DNA of 64,000 nt from Isochrysis galbana (lineage: Eukaryota; Haptophyta; Isochrysidales; Isochrysidaceae), in NCBI GenBank assembly GCA_018136815.1, contig CM030937.1, positions 3,399,820 to 3,463,819 of the forward strand, given 5' to 3'. The position numbers and the translations under genes were made by a program. The notes beneath the pieces were generated by a model that saw nothing but the letters and a program-made list of their open reading frames with translations, did not search any database and was not told where the DNA came from. Positions 29,534-42,156 of the stretch are shown here, one piece after another; position 1 is the stretch's first letter, and each line of letters opens with the position of its first letter.

Positions 29534-32500
29534 TCACCATTCTAATCCCTTATCGGAATGTCGAGCACGCCATTGCGCCACAGTCTCTTCGCCAGAACCG
29601 CTAATGGCAATCCTATGCACATGTGTTTGCCGCAGCTGTCCTATGCGATGTACGCGCCCGATCATCTGAAGCTCGGTGCGCATTTCGATTTGCGGCTCTA
29701 AAATGATGACGTGGCGAGCGGCAGTGAGGGTGAGCCCGGCGGCGGAGCGGCCGGCGGAGAGCAACAAGGCCTGCACAACGAGACAAGAAGCGAAGGCGTT
29801 AGAGCGGGCGAAGCAAGCATACACCGCCCGTTCACTCTTTGGTCAACCGCACTTAGCCTTGCGGTGTCCCGATCCCTCTACTCACCTGAACCTTCGGCTC
29901 GTCGCAGAAACGTGCAACCTCATGTGGGGTGTTGGCACCGGCCCTCGCGTGAAAGGAACCACACTGCGCCGAAAGAGTGAGGCATGAGATGCCATTGAGG
30001 GAGCACGCGCGAGACAGCAAGTTCAGAGTTGCATCAAAGCGCGAGAAGACGACCGCCTGCCGCAAAGGGACACGGGGCTCTTGTAAGGTGCCGTCGCCGA
30101 GGATGCGCACGCTGGCCCATTTCCACCGCCGGTCCGATCGCGGGCATTCAACCAATCACGTCAGGCAACCAATCACGCCAAGGGAGTGTTGCTTCACCTT
30201 AGATTCGTGTAAAGATGCGCCGCTCTCGGAAGCGTGGTGGCGTAGGGAGAGCAATAGCCTTACAGCAATGTCCACGCGCGAACCAAGCGCACCATGGATC
30301 GGCACCGACGACATGAATGGCATCAGAGGTGCATAACCTCCGCCGGGCGGCAAGGTTGCAATCCGTGGGGGGTTTGCATGCGTGAAACGAAAGCCAGCAG
30401 ATCGGCGTAGCTGAGCGCCACAGAAGCCACCGGTGACGAGTGGCGCGCAACAGCGGGCACGCTGAGCGGCCCAGCGGCCTGTCCTAGATGACTGTTCGAT
30501 CTTCGTCGAAAGTTTGGCCGTCCAAAAGAGCTCAGAATAGGCGTGGGAGCATGGAGTGAGGATAAGGGCTTCATGGGGGTGGGAATCTTTGAGCCATACG
30601 CCTGTGGGGGGTGGGGGGATGGGGGGGGGCTTGAGGGGGGGCGAGATGGTCTCGGGCGGAGTGGCGTGGGGCGATCCGCGACAATTATTCCACTATCGAG
30701 ATCCCAACCCGTCGCCTCTGCATCCTCGGCCGATGAGCCTGTTCGTTACCTGTGCCATCATCTCCGCCTCTTGCGTCCCATCGCCACGGGCCCGGCTCAA
30801 AAGATGCGCCCGACGCCTCGCCGTCGTACTTTCCACGAACGAATGCTGCGCCGTCCCAGACGACCGATCGCTCGCCCGAGGAAGCCGTGACTGCACAGAC
30901 CTGAGGATTGGGGGCGGCACGCACGTAATAGCCACGCAACCGACTCTCGAAAGAAAGCAAGGGTCTAGGCTCGTGCATCCGTCCGGCGCAACAGACCTTC
31001 GCACCACCTTCGAGTGTAAGTGTAGCCGAGGCGCTCGACTCTAACGGCACCGGTGCGTGCGCAGTTGGAAATGCTGCGCCCGTAGGAAAGTCTTGTGCCG
31101 AATGGGGATGCTGGGATGCCGAGGCGCCCGCAAGGTCGGTAGCAGTGGCCTCATCATGCGCTGCATCAGCAATTTCACTGGGTGGTAGATCGTCAACATC
31201 CAAATATGGAACGGCAATGGCGGCCGGGAATTCTTGTAGAAGCCAGGCCGCAACGAACTCTCTCGATACTCTTGCGGTCAGCCCCGCTGCATTTGCACAG
31301 AATGCCAGTGCATGAAGCTTAGCCGAATTGGCGCGTGGTGAGGTTCCAGCCAGGATTTGCAAAGGCTCTCGGACTTCGGCGAGCCAAGCAGCTAGTGCGA
31401 CGCGTAGCCGGAGGGTCGCCGCGCAACAGTGAGATGCGGCGGCGGCGGCGCAGGCGTGCGGATCAGGGAGGCGGACGAAATGCATTAGGGGAAGTGCTGC
31501 GAGAGAAGCGGCAGGGACAGAAGAGGAAAGGCAGCCTCCCAGCGCATTAGTGGGGTAGGGGATTCGAGCTGCACGGTCGCGCTGGAGTTGATTCAATCGA
31601 TGGGAGTGGAGTGCTCGGACATGCTCATCAAGGCGTCTGCACCCTGCGGCCATTCGCTCGGTATCACTTAACAACGACTCCAAGGCTTGGGCGGGGGAGA
31701 GCGCCTCGGGGAGCGCGCGAGGAAACTTGTACATCTCCGTCTCCTCGATTGCACGGCGGTGCTGAAAAGCAAGGAGTAGGAAGCAGTGCTCTGATCGATA
31801 CGGCAGGTGTGTGGTGACGCTATCATGGTCCACACGATGCAATGGCAAGCACAAGAGAGGTTCGGACGATGGTGCCAAGGGTTACCCACCAAACCGGGTA
31901 TTGATTCCACCTCAGCGTTTATACGGGGGAAGAACGGCCGATGTGCCTGTCGATTCACGCGGCCGCATCCCCACCAACTTACCTCCATCTCGGCGGCGAT
32001 CATCGCAAATCGTCGTGACATTGCTTCTCGACGTAAAGCTATCATCCGGGTCCGACACGCAAAATGATGGGAGAGCCTATGGCAAAGCTGTCGCTCATTA
32101 GATCCATCGGAGCCTGCGTCCTTGCCCGTTTTCGATCGCGCAGCCTCCGTGGTATCGTTCTCTTCACGTTTGAACTTGGCAAGCAATACCTCCGCTTTTT
32201 TAAGTGCCTTTGCCTCCGCCCAAAGGGCCTCGGACTCGCCTCTTTCTGCTGCGGCGGCTTCCATGCGAGCCGCCACACCACCCCCTAATGGCATCGCCTC
32301 GTCGCTATTGGCAGCCGCATAGGCGCTTCTTCGCGCGGCTATCTGCCTGTCTCGAGATACAGAAGCGTCAACGCCGACGTCCCACCAGTCGCGGACAGCG
32401 TTCATACTTCCAGACGAAGTACTGCGAGTCACACCCGCGTCACGAGCGCCGTCGCACCCAAAGCTGAGTGATCTAGAAGTCTGACTACCATCCCAGTTGT

Positions 32501-35500
32501 AGCTCTCGTGATGCCGAACTTCGCTCGAACCCATGGACGGGGCCATCGACGCCCCATGGAAATTGTCCGGTGAAGCCGAAGGCACGCAGGGATCTACTCC
32601 TTCTTCATCGCTACTCCCATCTCCGTTTAGGTAATCGCACCACTTGGCTGGGGTGCCCCCCTCAATCGATCTATCGGTCGTCGAATCGCTTCCTGCCCCC
32701 CCTTCAACTAGTGAGTTGTCGTTAGGGCCACCGCGTAATTCAGCGAGAGCCGCCCACCGCTTCTGACGTTGGCGTGCCTTCACCGCACTTAGCCATCGGA
32801 CAGCATCGGGCTCCAAGCCACACGAGCGCAAGATGGATGTCCACGCTTTGTGGTCGTCCGCGACAACTTCTGGACTCGCAACGCTATTCTCGGGGACCTT
32901 TGGAGTGCCACTCCGAGAAGGCACTTCGCCCATGCTTGATCGCATCTCTCCAGGTCTAGTTTGAAACCCTTCAAACGACAGCGAGGTCGTACCAAGCTTT
33001 TGAAGCTGCCCAGTGAAGAGCTCGGCCTCCGCGGAGCGCAGCTGCCGAAGCACAAGCTGATGCCGACGACGATGGCGATCTAGGCGCATGCTGCGAACAA
33101 GATGCAGGGGACGACCATCTTACAAGTGAGGTCAGGACCGCTATCGAGTTCACTAGTGGAAACGGTCATCCCAAAAGGTCAAGATTAGATGACCAGAGCA
33201 ATAGGCGGAGAGTATGACATATGCGCCCCAGAAGGAAGAGGCTGGTGCTTGAGGACGGCACTTGAGTCATATACACGAAGCCGGGAGGTATATTCAGCGA
33301 TTGAAACGAACCGGCCTCCTCGTCTATACGCACCTGGGTCCTTCCATGAGCTCCCGTTCAACCTCACTGATTTTCTCGTGTGCCCTTCCCGCTTCCTCTT
33401 CGTGGCCGTCGTCTCGATGAAGGCAGAGCAATCGAAATAGGGCATGCAACTTCTCAAGCCGCCACTGGCGAAGCGTCTCCTCAGCGTTGTCTACCTGTTT
33501 CCCAACGCGCCAAGGTGTGGTCAGCTATGCGCTTCCGGTGTGGATAGTACGACGGACCGGGCACTATTCCCTATGTCGAGCGCAGGCAGCAAGCCACTGA
33601 CCCACGCCCCTTTCCAAGAGCACGACTGTCCCTTTTCAATGGCAGCACTCGTGTCCCTGCCCCCCTCGGTGCCAACTCAGGAGGTCCAAATAGCCACCTG
33701 GTCGCCCCCCGAGGAGTCCTCGCAAATACCCCACTCCTCGATCCGCAGTACTCTCTCATAAGTCTCCTTTGCCTCACGTCTCTGCCCACATTCCAAGTGA
33801 ACTGCCGCAAGCAAGCACAGGCGCTCCGCCAGCACCAACTCCTCGCGATGCTGCCTTCTAGCAATCATCTCCGCAGCCCTCTGCAATTGCTCAAATGGGC
33901 CCGTTGAGGTGCCAGTATCGAGCTGAGCCTCAGCTTCAAGAGACATCTACGATTGGAGCACCAACACACTCAGTGTCACTCAATGCAGCGCAGACTCAAC
34001 AAACCATGCTGCGCACATCGCGAGCGCCAGCTGCGTGGTACAACCGAGGCTGGGAGCATGGCAAGGGCTCAGAGATGAATGGCAGCGTCCGCGTTTATCC
34101 GACTTGTGGACATGGTCAACAATAGAAAACATGCACTTGGCCCACACCATCGCCTAGTGCGGGTGGTGGTGGTGGTGATAGACGTTGGCACAGTGGTGTG
34201 ATTGACCAGTTTCGTGCTTACCCAGGCCTTGGAGAGCTGTGCATGCGTCAGTGCGCGCTGCAATTCGAGCCACCCCTCGCTACTCGCGATCGCTGCTGTA
34301 GCTGCAACACTTCCGGTTTGAGTATTAGATATAGTAGCCGAGGTGGCGGTGCCGCTTTGCTTGACGAGGGGCGCTGGCGGGAATGGGGGTACAGAGCTGG
34401 GCGGAAGTGTTGCGAGTTCAGCATCTCGTGCTGCCCACGCTACTTCCGCCGCAGCGGGCGGGGCGAGGAGAAGATGATGGACAGGTGGCCGCATTGCGAG
34501 CTGGTCGGAGACATCCGCCTGTAGCAAGAGGGAGGGGAGTTAGCCGCCATAGATGAGAGGTAGGGATAGCAAAGGCGCCTGGGGCTTCTTTAGCAGCCAC
34601 CGCTGTTGGATCCACCTTGGACGTGCGACGCATGATGGACCTCAGCATGGCGAAAAGCCGCAGTGATGTCGGGCTGTCTTGCTTGGAGAGGGCCGAGGAG
34701 AAGGCCGCTTTGTCAACGGCCTCAACTGGCGACTTGGCGTTCAAGAAACGCAAGAGATCGAACGCGTCGGCGATGCCGCGCTCCGCGCTGAGGGGAGTCC
34801 CAGAAACGCACCTGATGATCATCCGCATTAGTTCGATTTGAGCTGATTCAAACGGCTGAGCAGATGAATGTTGCTCATCAACAAGTAATGGACAACGAAC
34901 CATCGTGCGAGGGCCTCCACCGCGTGTTTTGGATCGGCCAGGTTTAGACGTTGTGCCTCTGCGTGCTGCATGAGCTCGGTCTAAATGCGAGGGCCATTGG
35001 CGCTTACCATCTCTGAGACGCACTGATACTCGATGCCATAGAAGCGAGGAGTGAAGGTTTGGAACTCCGGCTCTGAACCGCCTGCGCTTCGTCAATGACG
35101 AGTCGCCACCTGCGGCATGACATGGACGAACCTTGAGGGATTCACGATTTGGAGAGCGTGAGGGACGTGGCGCTAGACCTTAAGCACCAGCACGTCATCC
35201 TCGTAAAAGGCCTCCGCCCCTCCCTATGCACATCTTTGCGCCATCCCTCGTGCTGCCCACCGAGTGAGCCGTCTACCTCAGGTTTCCTAAGCGCACCATC
35301 GCACAAGTAGAAGTGGCGATCTCGGCTTCTCGTACTTGCAAGCGTTGCGCAGCACCGGGCCCATGTGCATGCCCTCCGTGTTCCTCCCACCTCTGAAATC
35401 CTCCTGCTTCTCGCCAGAGCGAGCCCCACCAAAGCACCCAGCAATTCCGTGGTAGTAAACCTCGTCTTGCAAAACGCTGAACGTGGTGAGCACAATCCAA

Positions 35501-36882
35501 GCGCGGTCCATTGCGCTGAGCACGTGGCCCAACAATGACTCTGTTGAGGGCTGCTTTACTTTATCGTCTCCATCGGAAACAGACGATCGAGTCCCCCATT
35601 CATCCCAAGACCGGCAAGCACCACTGCTGCAATAGCCCCCCGCTCTGTGGTGCGCTGCGTAGGAGAGCGCCCGCAACGCCTTCATGCCGGGGTACACAAG
35701 AGTCCGGGCGGCAAGGGTTGGTGCATGGCGCGAGACTTCCGAAAGCCACTGCGCAAGGATGTGCTGAGGAGTGACGATGAGCGTTGCGCCAACTGGAAAG
35801 AGGCCGGTATACACCCGAGAGGAGTCACCATTCGCGAGCGTGTCCGGTGCGTTGCCGCCTGCGACCGGGTCCGAAATGCAGTGCCAGTCCTCACGCGGCC
35901 GCTTGACCCGCAAACGGAAGCTGCGCGGCCTGCCCGCATCATGAGACTCGAGCGTAGGACGCGGGGCCGTCTTAGCTCCTCGCTTTTGGTCCGCGTTCAC
36001 CGTAGAAGTCATGGCTGCTCCAGCAGGTGTACCGGACGGCCGAGACGAAGCGGCGTCGCAAGGCGGACTTCTGTCGACGGAATCACCCCGTGCAGACTTC
36101 ATGTTAACCACCTCGTCCAACTGAAACGTGACTCGCCGCTTCGCGAGTCTCTCGGAGGGAGCCAGCGAGCCAGGGGAGGCTTCCCCTCCAGCAGCCGTGG
36201 TCAACAGTCCTGGTACTGAATGGCTGGAAGGTGCGCGGTGTAGGGGCAGGCATGGGAGCAAACACATGAGGCAAAGCGTGCTGGGCATTACGGAGCCCAC
36301 TTCAATATAGATGGCTTCATGAGGAAGCGGCTGGCGGCCGCACTCGCTGCACCGCTCCGCATGTCCCATCTCAGTAGAGTTGTTCCTACGTTGAAAAGCG
36401 AGGTGCATTTCTTTGGGCCGCATGGCTCCGCGCCGCTGCTGGTACGGCCTCGTCGCCTCGGAGAGAGGCGGGAGCAGATAGTACGGCAATGGCGGCGGTG
36501 GCCGCGCTCCGCCGCTTGCGCCTCGACTGGCGCCGGTGTGCGGCGGGTTGGATAGGATGAGACAGAGCACTTCGATGGTCTTGCCCAACCCCATCTCTTC
36601 AGCCAGCACGCCGCCCGAGATCCCAAACTCGTCCGGCGCCTCCGCCTCCCGGCCGAGCGCCCATCGGACGCTCTCCTTCTGAAAGGGGAGCAGGCTGCAG
36701 TCGAGGCCGTCCTCGCTGAGCGGGTGGGCGGAAGTGGCTTGCCGGCATGGCGAGATCTGCTTGTAGAAACCGGCCACGTCGCACGGCGCCGCGGGCGGGC
36801 TGCGCGCGCCGCCCGGGCCCTCGGTGGAGGGCTCGTCCATCCCAGCCGTCCGCGGCGAGACCCCTGGGGAATCCTTCGACAC
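29534..36882 (-). CDS. SHPRH-like SNF2 helicase / ubiquitin ligase
   Basis: SHPRH (yeast relative Rad5/IRC20 group) is a nuclear ATPase that polyubiquitinates PCNA at stalled forks. Exon 1 (36882-35297) holds the Walker A motif GGVLAEEMGLGKTIEVL and an HILAQWLSEVSRHAP strand. Splicing to exon 2 (35109-35008) completes VRWWRLVIDEAQ, the DEAQ box. Exon 3 (34811-34616) carries CVSGTPLSAERGIADAFDLL. Exons 34518-34222, 33946-33698 and 33494-33334 give a helical region with TPR-like helices (LAAVHLECGQRREAKETYERVL). Long frames at 33089-31900 and 31700-30685 continue it. The C-terminal helicase lobe is at 30310-29534, with VPIHGALGSRVDIAVRLLL, RQAVVFSRFDATLNLL, LLLSAGRSAAGLTLTAA and MIGRVHRIGQ. Exon joins between 33.3 and 30.3 kb, and an intact RING finger, were not resolved. 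Confidence 0.85.
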
Positions 36883-37798
36883 CGAGGGGAGGGTGGAGAC
36901 TAGTAGTTATAAAGCGTGGCTGAGCGAGGTATGATTGTGGAGTACTTTTTATAATGGTTTCCTTTACGTGTGTGTGAGTGTGGCCCTGGCTTCCCTCCGC
37001 CGCGTGGCCGCTGCCCCCCCTTCCGAAATCTCGATCTCGGGGATGGGAGACGCGCGGGGCGGCAGGTTCTTCAGTTCTGTCGCGGGGGAGGGGGCAGCAA
37101 TGATTCGAAGGTTCTCTCGGCTTTCCCTCGAGGCTGATGGCAAACACGGGCGCTTGACCTGTATGCGGTCGCAGCGGCACCTCGCTGCGGCTCGCGCGGG
37201 GGGGCGGGGGAGGAGAGAGCCCCCCAGCGCGAAGCCGCGAGAAGGCGGGCGCGGGGCGGGCGCCGGGGGCGCGCGGGGGGCGGCGGCTCTGTCGCCGGTC
37301 ACAGACGGATCTCCAAGCCTCCCCCCCCCCCCTCCCAACCACAGGGGGGAGAGAAAGGGGGGGGCGATACTGTAAGGGGAAGAAGCATCGGTGGGAGGGC
37401 GGGGGTGGGGGTGGGGGTTGATTGAGGTTCGCGAGTGGGTAGTTAGTCTATGATGGAGAGGAGGAGAGAGGACACCCGCGCGCTCGTGGTGGGACAGCCC
37501 CTGCCGAGGGAGAGGCGAGGATCCAGCTGCCGAGGCAGGCTTTTTACTAGGAAAATGGGTGGGAGCTGAGTTTGTAGGAGAGAGGGCGGGGGGGGGGGAG
37601 AGAGGGTTTGGGGGGAAGAGAGAGATCTTGTGGGAGGTTGGGGGGGGGGAGGGAGAGCGAGGGGATGGGGAGGGGGGGGAGCGTGCGGGGGGGGGAAAGG
37701 GGAGGGGAAGCAGGCGAGGGGAGGAGAGGAGGAGGAGGAGGGGGGGGGGAGAAGGGAGGAGGCAGATCGCAGGCTGTCGTGCCCGCCGCGAGACTGCG
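36883..37798. promoter_or_regulatory. Shared head-to-head promoter region
   Basis: This 916-bp interval separates the divergent start codons of SHPRH (-) and the histidine kinase (+), so it must hold both promoters. It has G/C-rich stretches at 37190-37370 and a strongly purine (GGGGAGA) tract at 37560-37770 just before the kinase start. Open frames in it are low-complexity and I do not call them. Confidence 0.55.
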
Positions 37799-40700
37799 AT
37801 GGCGGACCCGGGCTACATGGCTCGCCTCTTTGCCTACTCGCACGACCGCCTGCACCCCGCGCCGCCCCACTCTCGCGCGCACAGACTGCGGTACACGCAC
37901 AACGTCGTCTTTGAGATGCTCGTCGCGATGCTCATGGCGGCCATCGGTGCAATGTGCTGCTGGGCATTTGCGAGGGACATTTACTGGATCATCTACATGA
38001 TCATTGGCGGCCTCTTTGTCGTTGCCATGCTCTCGTGGCAGCCATCCACCCCGCTCGAGCGATGCTCATGGTCAGGGTGGCTCATGTGCCACGCGCCCAT
38101 CATAGCTCTCACCATGCTCCTCGTGTGGCACCTGTGCTTCATCAAGCCGGTATCCGAACCGAGCGGTTTCACGATGGAGCCCGTCGTGCACGCACTCACC
38201 CTCTTCATCGTCCAGCTGCTCATGTCCAAGAAGGAGCTGCCACTCGTCACCAAGATGGCCGTGCTCATCGGCACGAGTTACATGCACATGGCCCAGCCCG
38301 TCTACGTCATAGGCCTGTGGAACGAGACGGTGCTCGTGCTGAGCGCAAACATCATCGGTATGCTTTGCGGCTACGCCATCAATTCGGACCAGCAGCTCCT
38401 GATCGCCACCCTCGAGATTGCCGAGATGAGCCGGCGCGCCGACTCGCGCCTCAACCACGTCATCAAGGGCCAGTGCGGCGGAGCCAATGGGCTGCTCAGT
38501 GGCCTCCTCACGCAACTTGAGATGGAGGCCGGTCCTGGACCGTCGGAGGAGACGCGCGCGCTGCTGCAGCAGATTCACGCGATGCTTGACGATGCCGCTG
38601 AGTGGTGCCATCAGCGCGAAGTCTTTGTGCAGCTCGAGGCGCGCACCTACCAGATGGAGCTGCAACGGATCGACTTGTGCGCTGAGCTCACGGCACAAAT
38701 TGGTGCCTCAGGCACAGTCCGCTCGGTGGGCGAGGTGATGGTCGATGCGACGCTGGTTAGGCTGCTAGTACATGAGGCCCTTTCTAATGCCTTCAAGTAT
38801 CGCCGCCCCGACACGCCGATCGAAGTCCGCGCAGAGATGCTCGACGGTGAAGACGCCCCCGCCCTTCCCCCCTACCCTCCCATGGCTTCACTTAATACAG
38901 TGCTGGCTTCAGCCCCTCCTTACACCCTCATACACTACATCGCCTTCCTCCCGCAGGCCTGCCCTCTGAGCTGCACCTCACCATCTCCAACTGCAACCGC
39001 CAAAACGTCCCTTTCCTCTCCCCCGACCAATGCCGCACGGCATTCGAAAGGGCCAAGAAGAGCATTGGGCACAGACCTGTTGCAACTGCCGTGCGCAGGT
39101 GAGGCGCTGCACTTGCGAGTCCACAAGAGGAGTGGGGCTGGGGTGTGGATGGGCCTCCTGCGCCACAGTAGCCTCGATTGCGCACGGGCCCATCGTCTCG
39201 TAGCGGCGTAGCTCCCCTTCCCTCCCCCCACCCCCCCGCGCTTTTTATTTCCCTCGCACACACGCTCAAGCGCACGCACATGCACAACGTTCTCACGAGA
39301 AGCTTGCTCACTTTGGCCTATCCTATTGTGCCTAGTGACGGCCTGGGCCTTGACTCGGTCAAGCTCGCGGTGGAAGCGGTTGGTGGCCGCGCATGGCTAA
39401 CGGCAAACAAGCACTTCACAGAGATCCATCTCACTCTTCCGGCGAGGACTGTGACTGCGGCAGACCGGGCCACTCCTATTGCGACTCCTGGTATATCGAG
39501 GGGGAACGAGCGCAACGCTCCCACTCTTCGAAGCTTCCTGCGGACCCGGCTTCCCGTCAGCCTGCCGGCCACGACAACGTTTGTCATGAGGCACCCAACT
39601 GCTTCCAGAACGGCGCGTGGCGATTCGGGAGCCCAAGAACCGATTTTTTCATGCGCGGCCGCCAATACCGCGCATCATTCACCACCCACCTCGCCCACAT
39701 CTAGCACCGGGTTTGCAGCCTCGGGCAGGCCACGCTCTCGCTCTAAGTCCAAAAAGCTCTCAGCCTCCGACCTCTTGTTTACAACCACCAACTCTCCCAC
39801 CATCGCCCATGCTGCCTCCATAGTCGTCGCCAACTCAGACGTCATGTCCGTGCGCTCGGACCACAGCCCATATCTATCATCCCTCTCAGAACCCAGTTCA
39901 TCAGCTCCGCCAGACTCTGCTTGGCGCTTGAGCGGGGACGCGGATGCAGGCTTGACAGATGAGATTCGCGGGGTTGATCCTTACCAAGCAGAGCGCCGCA
40001 GCCCTCCAGAAAGTTCTCTGGCCTGGACGAGCACTCGTGCAGCACCTCCACGCTGCGTTGATGGGCTCGACAAGTCGCCCGGCCCTGCGCCTCAATCGAG
40101 GTCATCGCCTGGCTCGCCCTTGCGACCTGAATCTCTCACCGCCATCGTGCCGGAGACGGTTTCAGCCCGGTCAACCTCCTCCTCCATCGCATTTCACACC
40201 ACCCTGGTCCCTCCCCCAAACCTCGCTGCTGCCTCGGCTGCCGCCTCGATCACCGATGCACCAGCTGCCACTGCCGACCCGCCACCCGATCTGACACCTC
40301 AACAAGCTGCACTTATCCCTGCTACGTCTGTGACGCCACCGTCCCCACCATCCGAAGCTGGCGCACCGGACCCTGTGTTGTCCCCGCCACGCTCCACTCC
40401 ATCCGTGCCTGCTGCGCTGCTGGCGCCGGCCGCCACGGAACCGCCGTCTTCCCCACTCTCTGAATCCGCATCGTTGGCTTCAGCCACGGTGGTCGCGCCC
40501 CCATCGCCCCCCTCGAAAACCGCTGCCGCCGCCCCCACTTTGACTGCACCGCAAGCTGAGGCCGCCTTGGCAGCTGCGGCAGACTCAGGCAACGCGCCCA
40601 AGACGCCTTCACCCCCCCCTCCTGTGTGTATCGGGATCGACGACTCTGCCATGCTCCGCAAGATGCAGGTCCGGCCCCGCCCTTTCCACAGCGGAGCACC

Positions 40701-41520
40701 ACGTATGTGATGGATCCCTCCTCGCACCCACAAGTCGGCGCTCTTTGGAGCGAGAGCTCACACGTGTGAATGGGGCGCGGGGCAGATTCGTACCACTCCT
40801 CACGGCAAACCGCCTCCCTACCCATGCCTTAGGTGATGCTCTTTCGCCTGTTCATGCGCAGCGACATGAGCCGCTCCGGGTCCATCGGAGCCTCAGACGA
40901 GGAGTGCGATGAGTACGTTGAAGTTGTAATGGGGAAGAAGACCATGTAAGCCCTTCAGCCACCTCGCCATGGTGCAACCACTGCACACAGCGCATCTCCA
41001 GGACTTCCCCTTGCCTTATCGGCGTGCCATGATTCGCCCGATTGTGGCGCACCCCTTCATCATCGCCCCCCATGCCTTGCAGCTCTCTCGCCCCAGCTTC
41101 TCTCCCGCCTGCCGACATTGCTGTCCTCGATGAGAACATAGAGCTCGACGGTGAGGCAGGCGTCATTTTTGGCTCCGACCTTGTCAAAGAGCTCAGACAA
41201 AAAGGCTTCAAGGGAGTGACGTGCATCCTCACGGGAGCGCACAGGGACAAGGTCCGCACGCGTCCGGGGCTGATCAACTCAGGCCGATCGTCCCCTCTCC
41301 CCGCCCCGCTTTCACTTGACCGCTTTATCGTTATTGATGCCCCCATCTCGCTGAGCCCTTCGCTCGCCCCTGCCGTTCCTCGTCTCCCCAGGTAGCCGAG
41401 CTGTCCGCTGCTCCTGGGGTCGACCTGGCATTCGAGAAGAACCAGGACATCAAGCAGATAGCGAATGCGCTCCTTGAGGCGCACGCGAAACGCTGGGCGG
41501 AATTGAACGCCGCCGCATAA
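37799..41520 (+). CDS. Membrane hybrid histidine kinase with C-terminal receiver
   Basis: Two-component phosphorelay sensor. Six exons: 37799-38846, 38957-39098, 39336-40668, 40833-40945, 41083-41251, 41392-41520; all joins GT-AG and in frame; 977 residues. Residues 36-210 form about six membrane helices with no large extracellular loop. The phospho-acceptor helix is ADSRLNHVIKGQCGG (His220). The ATP-binding domain has its N box in LVHEALSNAFKYRRP (Asn330), and its G boxes are completed by splicing at DGLGLDSVKLAVEAVGG (about 398-414). A disordered Ser/Pro/Ala linker of about 390 residues follows. The receiver has GIDDS (Asp832-833), phospho-acceptor Asp895 in AVLDENIEL, Thr929 and Lys951, with an extra loop between the acidic pair and Asp895. 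All key residues are present. The signal sensed is unknown. Confidence 0.9.
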
Positions 41521-42140
41521 CACGTTGCAGCTGGCTTAGTCCGCCTCCTCACGAAGATTTTATCCATTAAATATTCACGCTTGAGTGCGACGGCGACGAT
41601 ACCTATCTGGGTACCCGGAGGACGGGAATTTCGAGGATGTATCGCTCACAACGAGTGACACGACGCCCTCCCGTTCCGGACGGCTGCGGCGCAGCCTAGC
41701 CGTGGACCATCGAAAACTCGTCCCCCGACCCCAACGCATGGAGGTCATCGTCCAGCGTCATCGCCCATCACTGAGCGAACACGTCGTACGATTGGTCAAC
41801 AAGGCGTTGCCTACACAAGGCGTCACCTACAACGAAGAAGTGCCTCATGAGGTACTCTCTCAGGGCCCACTCGGGTACATGGTCCGAGTTGTGGGGGCGT
41901 TGCAGTTCAAGCTCAATCACTAAGTCCCAGTTGCAGTTGTCGTCGTGCTAGCTACTATAGTGAGCCTGAACCCGTGTAGGCTAGAATGAGTAAACAATGT
42001 TACTACCTCCGTCTCAAAACTGAGACGTGAGGGGAGAGAAGACTAAGGTTGGCTTGCTAAGGGCTTGGCCAAATCAAAAACAGGTTAGTGAGGGAGCAAG
42101 AGGGTACATAGGGGCTCAATGCCCATGACATTACATAGAT
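41521..42140. other. Kinase 3' flank, nothing secure
   Basis: A 112-codon frame at 41585-41923 (+) has no recognisable domain and no splice context, so it is not called. The rest is unremarkable spacer up to the LINE fragment. Confidence 0.4.
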
Positions 42141-42156
42141 TTTGCTTGCTCATCAC

